From Acetobacter peroxydans (lineage in GTDB: Bacteria; Pseudomonadota; Alphaproteobacteria; Acetobacterales; Acetobacteraceae): a DNA stretch of 64,000 bases. The notes beneath the pieces are model-generated. The model searched no databases. It worked only from the letters and a program-made list of their open reading frames with translations, and had not been told where the DNA came from. Shown here in pieces: positions 61,101-64,000 of this stretch; within the stretch, counting starts at the first letter, position 1, and each line of letters begins with the position of its first letter. Location: positions 124,001 to 188,000 of the forward strand of contig NZ_BJMV01000001.1 in NCBI RefSeq assembly GCF_006539345.1. Direction: 5' to 3'. The position numbers were made by a program, and so were the translations under genes.

Positions 61101-61360
61101 AGCACCGCATCCGGGCGTTCCTTGAGAATGATGCGTTCGACCACTTCGGGGGTGATGGGCTCGACATAGGTCGCGTCGGCCAGCCCCGGGTCGGTCATGA
61201 TGGTGGCCGGGTTGGAGTTGACCAGAATGACCCGGTAGCCTTCCTCTTTCAGCGCCTTGCAGGCCTGTGCGCCGGAGTAGTCAAACTCGCACGCCTGCCC
61301 GATGACAATGGGGCCTGCGCCGATGATGAGGATGGAGCGGATGTCTGTCCGTTTGGGCAT
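58106..61360 (-). CDS. carB: Carbamoyl-phosphate synthase large subunit
   Basis: CarB makes carbamoyl phosphate from ammonia, bicarbonate and two ATP for pyrimidine and arginine synthesis. The 1084-residue protein starts [30 protein letters not shown]. Two ATP-grasp halves are visible, with the first [11 protein letters not shown]-type loop near residue 170 and the second half from about 560 ([22 protein letters not shown]). The MGS-like allosteric domain covers the last 140 residues, with [25 protein letters not shown]. The gap to carA is 20 bases. Confidence 0.98.
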   Translation of the reverse strand: MPKRTDIRSILIIGAGPIVIGQACEFDYSGAQACKALKEEGYRVILVNSNPATIMTDPGLADATYVEPITPEVVERIILKERPDAVLPTMGGQTALNTAMALHASGFLEKHGVELIGAKADVIDRAEDRQKFRETMDAIGIESPRSLIAHTMAEAHEALREIGFPAIIRPSFTMGGSGGGIAYNREEFDQIVASGLDASPTTEVLVEESVLGWKEYEMEVVRDTADNCIIICSIENIDPMGVHTGDSVTVAPALTLTDKEYQRMRDASIACLRAIGVETGGSNVQFGVNPKDGRMVVIEMNPRVSRSSALASKATGFPIAKVAAKLAVGYTLDELKNDITRTTPASFEPTIDYVVVKIPRFTFEKFPGAPALLSTSMKSVGEAMAIGRSFAEALQKGLRSMETGLNGLDPVDVPGDGGVDAFRAALSQQRPERILMAAQALRAGLSVEDIHEACKFEPWFLRQLETIVAAERTVENHGLPKDAQGLRQLKALGFSDVQLARLSGTQAAEVARLREEAGVVPAYRRIDTCAGEFASATPYMYSSYEGVFAPPACESAPTDREKIVILGGGPNRIGQGIEFDYCCVHAAYALREAGYETIMVNCNPETVSTDYDTSDRLYFEPLTAEDVISLIRCEQKRGTVKGCIVQYGGQTPLKLSRALEAAGIPLLGTPADAIDRAEDRERFQTMLHKLGLRQPENGIARNQEEAEAVAERVGYPVVVRPSYVLGGRAMEIVYDRASLQRYMRDVLRLAGHEVSSGPILLDRYLNDAIEADVDCISDGTSVYVAGVMEHIEEAGIHSGDSACALPPYTLSPAIVTELKAQTEAMARELGIVGLMNVQYAIKDQEVFVLEVNPRASRTVPFVAKATGVPVAKIGARVMAGDKLSAFNLDDRAVVPHVAVKEAVFPFNRFAEVDTILGPEMRSTGEVMGLDTSFERAFAKSQLGAGVKLPASGTVFLSVRASDKPHLPALGRLLASMGFKILATRGTAGRLRESGIEVELVNKVLEGRPHCVDAIRSGEVQMVINTAQGAQSVADSFDIRRSALVLGIPHYTTMAGARAAIHAIAAMREGPLDVAPLQSYFSGSF

Positions 61361-61380
61361 GATGCGTCGATCCTGTCAGT

Positions 61381-62814
61381 TCAGTTGTGGGCGCCGGCGG
61401 TGCGGTCGATCAGGGCGGTGAAACGCTCGAAGAGATAGAAGCTGTCCGAGGGGCCGGGGCTGGCCTCAGGGTGATACTGCACGGAAAAAGCCGCGTAACG
61501 GTCAGAGGCGATGCCTTCGTTCGAACCGTCGAACAGGCTCACATGCGTCACGCGCGCATCTTCGGGCAGGGTGTCGGCATCCACGGCAAAGCCATGGTTC
61601 TGGCTGGTGATTTCTACACGGCCACTGGCCAGATCCTTTACAGGCTGGTTGGCGCCCCGGTGGCCCTGTTCCATTTTGTAGGTCTTGGCGCCCAGTGTCA
61701 GTGCCAGCAACTGGTGGCCAAGGCAGATGCCAAACAGCGGCACGCCTGCTTCCAGCACCGCGCGGATGGCGGGTACGGCGTAGCGGGCCGTTGCCGCCGG
61801 ATCGCCGGGGCCATTGGAGAGGAAAACGCCTTCGGGCTTGAGCGCGAGGATTTCTTCTCCGCTGGTGGTGGCGGGTACGACCGTGACATCACAGCCCGCG
61901 GCGACCAGGCAGCGCAGGATATTGCGTTTGGCCCCGAAATCGACCGCCACGACGCGGCGGCGCTTTTCCGGCACGGGGCGGGTGGCGTGCGGCCATTCCC
62001 ATACGCTCTGGGTCCACTGGTAGGGAGCGCTGCAGGTGACATCCTGCGCCAGATCCATCCCTTCCAGTCCCGGCCATGCGCGGGCTGTGCTGGTGGCAGC
62101 TTCAGGGTCGATCCGGCCGTCCTGCGGGAACAGCAGGATGGCGGTCTGCGGCCCGCCATCGCGGATGCGCAGCGTCAGGGCGCGGGTGTCCACCCCGGCA
62201 ATGCCGGTTACGCCGCGCTCTTTCAGCCAGGCGTCCAACCCTTCGGTCGCGCGCCAGTTGGCGGGCGCGGTGACATCTTCCTTCACCACAAGGCCGCGTG
62301 CGAACACGCGGGCGGCTTCGTCATCTTCCGCATTCGTGCCGACGTTGCCAATATGCGGGAAGGTGAAGGTGATGATCTGCCCGGCGAAGGAAGGGTCGGT
62401 CAGGGTTTCCTGATAACCTGTCATACTGGTGGAAAAGCAGATTTCGCCCATGGACTGGCCTGCGTTTTCGGCCGCGCTCTGCGCGGGGGTAAAGGCGCCA
62501 AAGCCCTTTCCCCAGAATACGCTTCCATCGGCGAGAACAAGAGCGGCGGTGGCGCCGTCCGGGCGGGCGTCGGGCATGGAGGTTCCTGTCTTGCTGCTTC
62601 CCGTTGCGGGGGAGTGTCTGTCTGTCATGGTGGAGGCGGGGCGGAGGTCTTCCAGCGAAAGTCCCGCGGCCTGGGCGATAACCGGCCAGTGCCGGGCCGG
62701 AATAGCCTGGGCCTGCCGCCATTTGCGGATGGCTTCTGTGCCCACGCCGGTCAGGCTGGCGGTGGCCTCTGGCCCGCCGAGGCGGGCAATGATGGAGTCG
62801 ATCGACATGGACAT
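61381..62814 (-). CDS. carA: Carbamoyl-phosphate synthase small subunit with N-terminal helix-turn-helix
   Basis: CarA supplies ammonia from glutamine to CarB. The amidotransferase triad is Cys364 (GICLGHQ), His448 and Glu450 (YHPEAS). Unlike standard CarA (about 380 residues) this has 477. Residues 1-60 read MSIDSIIARLGGPEATASLTGV, then TEAIRKWRQAQAIPARHWPVI, then AQAAGLSLEDLRP: a YdaS/Cro-like helix-turn-helix pattern. A polar linker covers about 61-85. There is no stop between the parts; internal ATGs at 62628 and 62577 could give standard CarA, the latter with AGGA upstream. Thus either a fusion, or two products. Two palindromes lie upstream. Confidence 0.93.
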   Translation of the reverse strand: MSMSIDSIIARLGGPEATASLTGVGTEAIRKWRQAQAIPARHWPVIAQAAGLSLEDLRPASTMTDRHSPATGSSKTGTSMPDARPDGATAALVLADGSVFWGKGFGAFTPAQSAAENAGQSMGEICFSTSMTGYQETLTDPSFAGQIITFTFPHIGNVGTNAEDDEAARVFARGLVVKEDVTAPANWRATEGLDAWLKERGVTGIAGVDTRALTLRIRDGGPQTAILLFPQDGRIDPEAATSTARAWPGLEGMDLAQDVTCSAPYQWTQSVWEWPHATRPVPEKRRRVVAVDFGAKRNILRCLVAAGCDVTVVPATTSGEEILALKPEGVFLSNGPGDPAATARYAVPAIRAVLEAGVPLFGICLGHQLLALTLGAKTYKMEQGHRGANQPVKDLASGRVEITSQNHGFAVDADTLPEDARVTHVSLFDGSNEGIASDRYAAFSVQYHPEASPGPSDSFYLFERFTALIDRTAGAHN

Positions 62815-62887
62815 GGCCTGGTTCTGCCTCCCGCCTGTGACGCTTCTGGCATCTGATGCGCAGGCTCTCTAGCACCCTGTCTGGGCG

Positions 62888-62907
62888 GTTGGGAAGAAAA
62901 TTCCCAC
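62888..62907. promoter_or_regulatory. Operator-like palindrome 1 before carA
   Basis: GTTGGGAA-GAAAA-TTCCCAC: 6-base perfect arms (TGGGAA/TTCCCA), 5-base spacer, centred 84 bases before the carA start. Its arm sequence is the same as in the palindrome at 62932. The half-site nearest carA may overlap a weak -35 box. Confidence 0.55.
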
Positions 62908-62931
62908 TCATCCCGGGTGGCGCTCGGGGGT

Positions 62932-62952
62932 GTTGGGAAGTTTTTTCCCAAC
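62932..62952. promoter_or_regulatory. Operator-like palindrome 2 between carA and yqeY
   Basis: GTTGGGAA-GTTTT-TTCCCAAC: 8-base perfect arms with a 5-base spacer, centred 44 bases (about four helix turns) from palindrome 1. It lies about 110 bases before yqeY and about 120 before carA, so it could serve both divergent genes. Confidence 0.6.
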
Positions 62953-63062
62953 TGTGTCGTTTTTCCATCATCCGGGCGGGTGAAATCATAAGGCCGGGGT
63001 GATAAGGTGCCGCGGATCAAACGCACGGGCTGTCGTGCGGGAAGTCATGCAGGAGCAAACCG

Positions 63063-63518
63063 ATGTCCCTTCGAGATCAACTGATGTCCGATCTGAAAAC
63101 CGCCATGAAAGCCGGTGAAAGCGCGCGGGTGACGACAATCCGCATGATCACCGCCAAGCTGAAGGATGTCGAGATCGCCGGTCGCGCCAAGGGAGCGGAA
63201 GGGCTGAGCGATGAGGAAGGCGTGTCCGCCCTGCGTGGCATGATCAAGTCACGGGTGGAATCCGCCACGATGTACCGCGACGCCGGCCGCCCTGAACTGG
63301 CGGACAAGGAAGAAGCGGAAATTGCCGTGATCCGTGCCTATCTGCCGCCAGAAATGGACGATGCCTCGCTGGCGGCTGCGGTGCAGGCGGCCGTGGCGGA
63401 AAGCGGTGCCACCTCCATCAAGGAGATGGGCAAGGTCATGGCCGTGCTGAAAGGCCGTTTCGGCGCGGGGCTGGACATGGCCCGCGCGAGTGCGGCGGTC
63501 AAGGCGCTTCTGGGCTAG
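63063..63518 (+). CDS. GatB/YqeY domain protein
   Basis: The 151-residue protein is a stand-alone YqeY: MSLRDQLMSDLKTAMKAGESARVTTIRMITAKLKD and a C-terminal helical domain ATSIKEMGKVMAVLKGRFGAGLDMARASAAVKALL, read in parts. The same fold is the tail domain of GatB, which binds tRNA in the glutamyl-tRNA amidotransferase. The role of the free protein is unknown; it is regularly found next to dnaG and rpoD in proteobacteria. AGGAG lies 7 bases before the ATG. dnaG begins 54 bases after the stop. Confidence 0.93.
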   Translation: MSLRDQLMSDLKTAMKAGESARVTTIRMITAKLKDVEIAGRAKGAEGLSDEEGVSALRGMIKSRVESATMYRDAGRPELADKEEAEIAVIRAYLPPEMDDASLAAAVQAAVAESGATSIKEMGKVMAVLKGRFGAGLDMARASAAVKALLG

Positions 63519-63572
63519 TTCTGGCGCAGGTGGCGGGGTTTCGGGCAGCCGACGAGCAGGGAGCGATGCAGC

Positions 63573-64000
63573 ATGGCGATTGACGCCGGTTTTCTTGACG
63601 AACTGCGCGCCCGCACACCCATAGCCTCCGTTATCGGGCGGCGGGTCAAGCTCACCCGTTCTGGGCGGAACTGGAAAGGGTGCTGCCCTTTCCATGGCGA
63701 AAAAACGCCCTCTTTTTATGTCTATGACGACCACTTTCACTGCTTCGGCTGTGGCGTGCATGGCGATGTGATCTCCTATGTCATGCAGAGCGAGGGACGG
63801 AGCTTTCCCGAGGCGGTGGAGGAGCTGGCCTCGGCCGCCGGGCTGGAAGTGCCCGCCCAGACGCGCGAAAGCCGCGAGGCCGTGGTCCATGCGCGCTCGC
63901 TCGAAGATGTGCTCAACGCCACGCAGGCTTTGTGGGCGCAGGCCCTTTACCAGCCTGAGGGCCGGGCGGGGCTGGACTACCTGCTGGCGCGCGGGCTGAC
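63573..64000 (+). CDS. dnaG: DNA primase (N-terminal part, cut by window edge)
   Basis: DnaG makes RNA primers for replication. ATG 63573 opens MAIDAGFLDELRARTPIASVIGRRVKLTRSGRNWKGCCPFH (in part), and 142 codons are in the window. The CHC2 zinc finger is complete: CCPFH near residues 37-41 and CFGCGVHGD near 58-66. The helicase- and primer-synthesis domains lie beyond the edge. The usual next gene would be rpoD; this cannot be seen. Confidence 0.97.
   Translation, partial: MAIDAGFLDELRARTPIASVIGRRVKLTRSGRNWKGCCPFHGEKTPSFYVYDDHFHCFGCGVHGDVISYVMQSEGRSFPEAVEELASAAGLEVPAQTRESREAVVHARSLEDVLNATQALWAQALYQPEGRAGLDYLLARGL

Noticed and set aside
61387-62856. A 489-codon plus-strand open frame opposite carA
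   Set aside because: It is antisense to carA and shows no recognisable motif; the carA frame explains the sequence.

Overview
The window is a 64 kb chromosomal stretch from an alphaproteobacterium, most likely an acetic acid bacterium (Acetobacteraceae, for example Komagataeibacter, Gluconacetobacter or Acetobacter). The evidence is the high-GC codon use, the rnhB-ccrM pair with a CcrM-type GANTC methylase, the gpmI-envC-ctpA-deacetylase-rppH order, the carA/yqeY/dnaG neighbourhood and a chain of alphaproteobacterial ribosomal genes. The genus is inferred from style only; no rRNA is present. I see no insertion sequence, prophage, CRISPR array or tRNA gene.

Region 1 (1-18.8 kb) is the transcription/translation core: the end of rpoC with its terminator, a str cluster (rpsL, rpsG, tuf) that lacks fusA, then the S10, spc and alpha clusters (rpsJ to rplQ, including secY, adk and rpoA), closed by a perfect 10-bp terminator. 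Several intergenic hairpins cut this run into likely separately controlled segments. Region 2 (18.9-22.1 kb) holds an ABC importer of the nitrate/sulfonate/taurine type and two tiny membrane-protein genes, one of them a 58-residue DUF1328 gene with a GTG start. Region 3 (22.1-33.0 kb, minus strand) is a multidrug efflux block: an MFS pump, then an MdtABC-like RND system with its own outer-membrane channel. Region 4 (33.1-35.9 kb) holds a CsbD-like stress protein, rnhB-ccrM preceded by four GANTC sites, and a secreted ankyrin-like protein. Region 5 (36.0-43.1 kb, minus strand) is a MoxR-DUF58-DUF4159-VWA operon, divergent from a DUF1285 gene coupled to a CCA-adding enzyme. Region 6 (45.2-49.9 kb) carries an ABC exporter and an EmrAB pair with a TetR-type operator but no local repressor. 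Region 7 (49.9-62.8 kb, minus strand) runs carA, carB, greA, ilvA, gpmI, envC, ctpA, a divergent polysaccharide deacetylase and rppH. Region 8 is divergent yqeY and the start of dnaG.

The most unusual signals are these. CarA carries an in-frame N-terminal helix-turn-helix domain, and two near-identical palindromes (GTTGGGAA-N5-TTCCCAAC type) lie just upstream of carA, between it and yqeY, so a DNA-binding, self-regulating carbamoyl-phosphate synthetase is conceivable. Four GANTC sites, two of them inside a perfect 11-bp inverted repeat, sit before rnhB-ccrM. A terminator lies only 16 bases before the greA start codon, which suggests attenuation. There are also the TetR-type operator before emrAB and the missing fusA. 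Most of the rest is ordinary housekeeping sequence.
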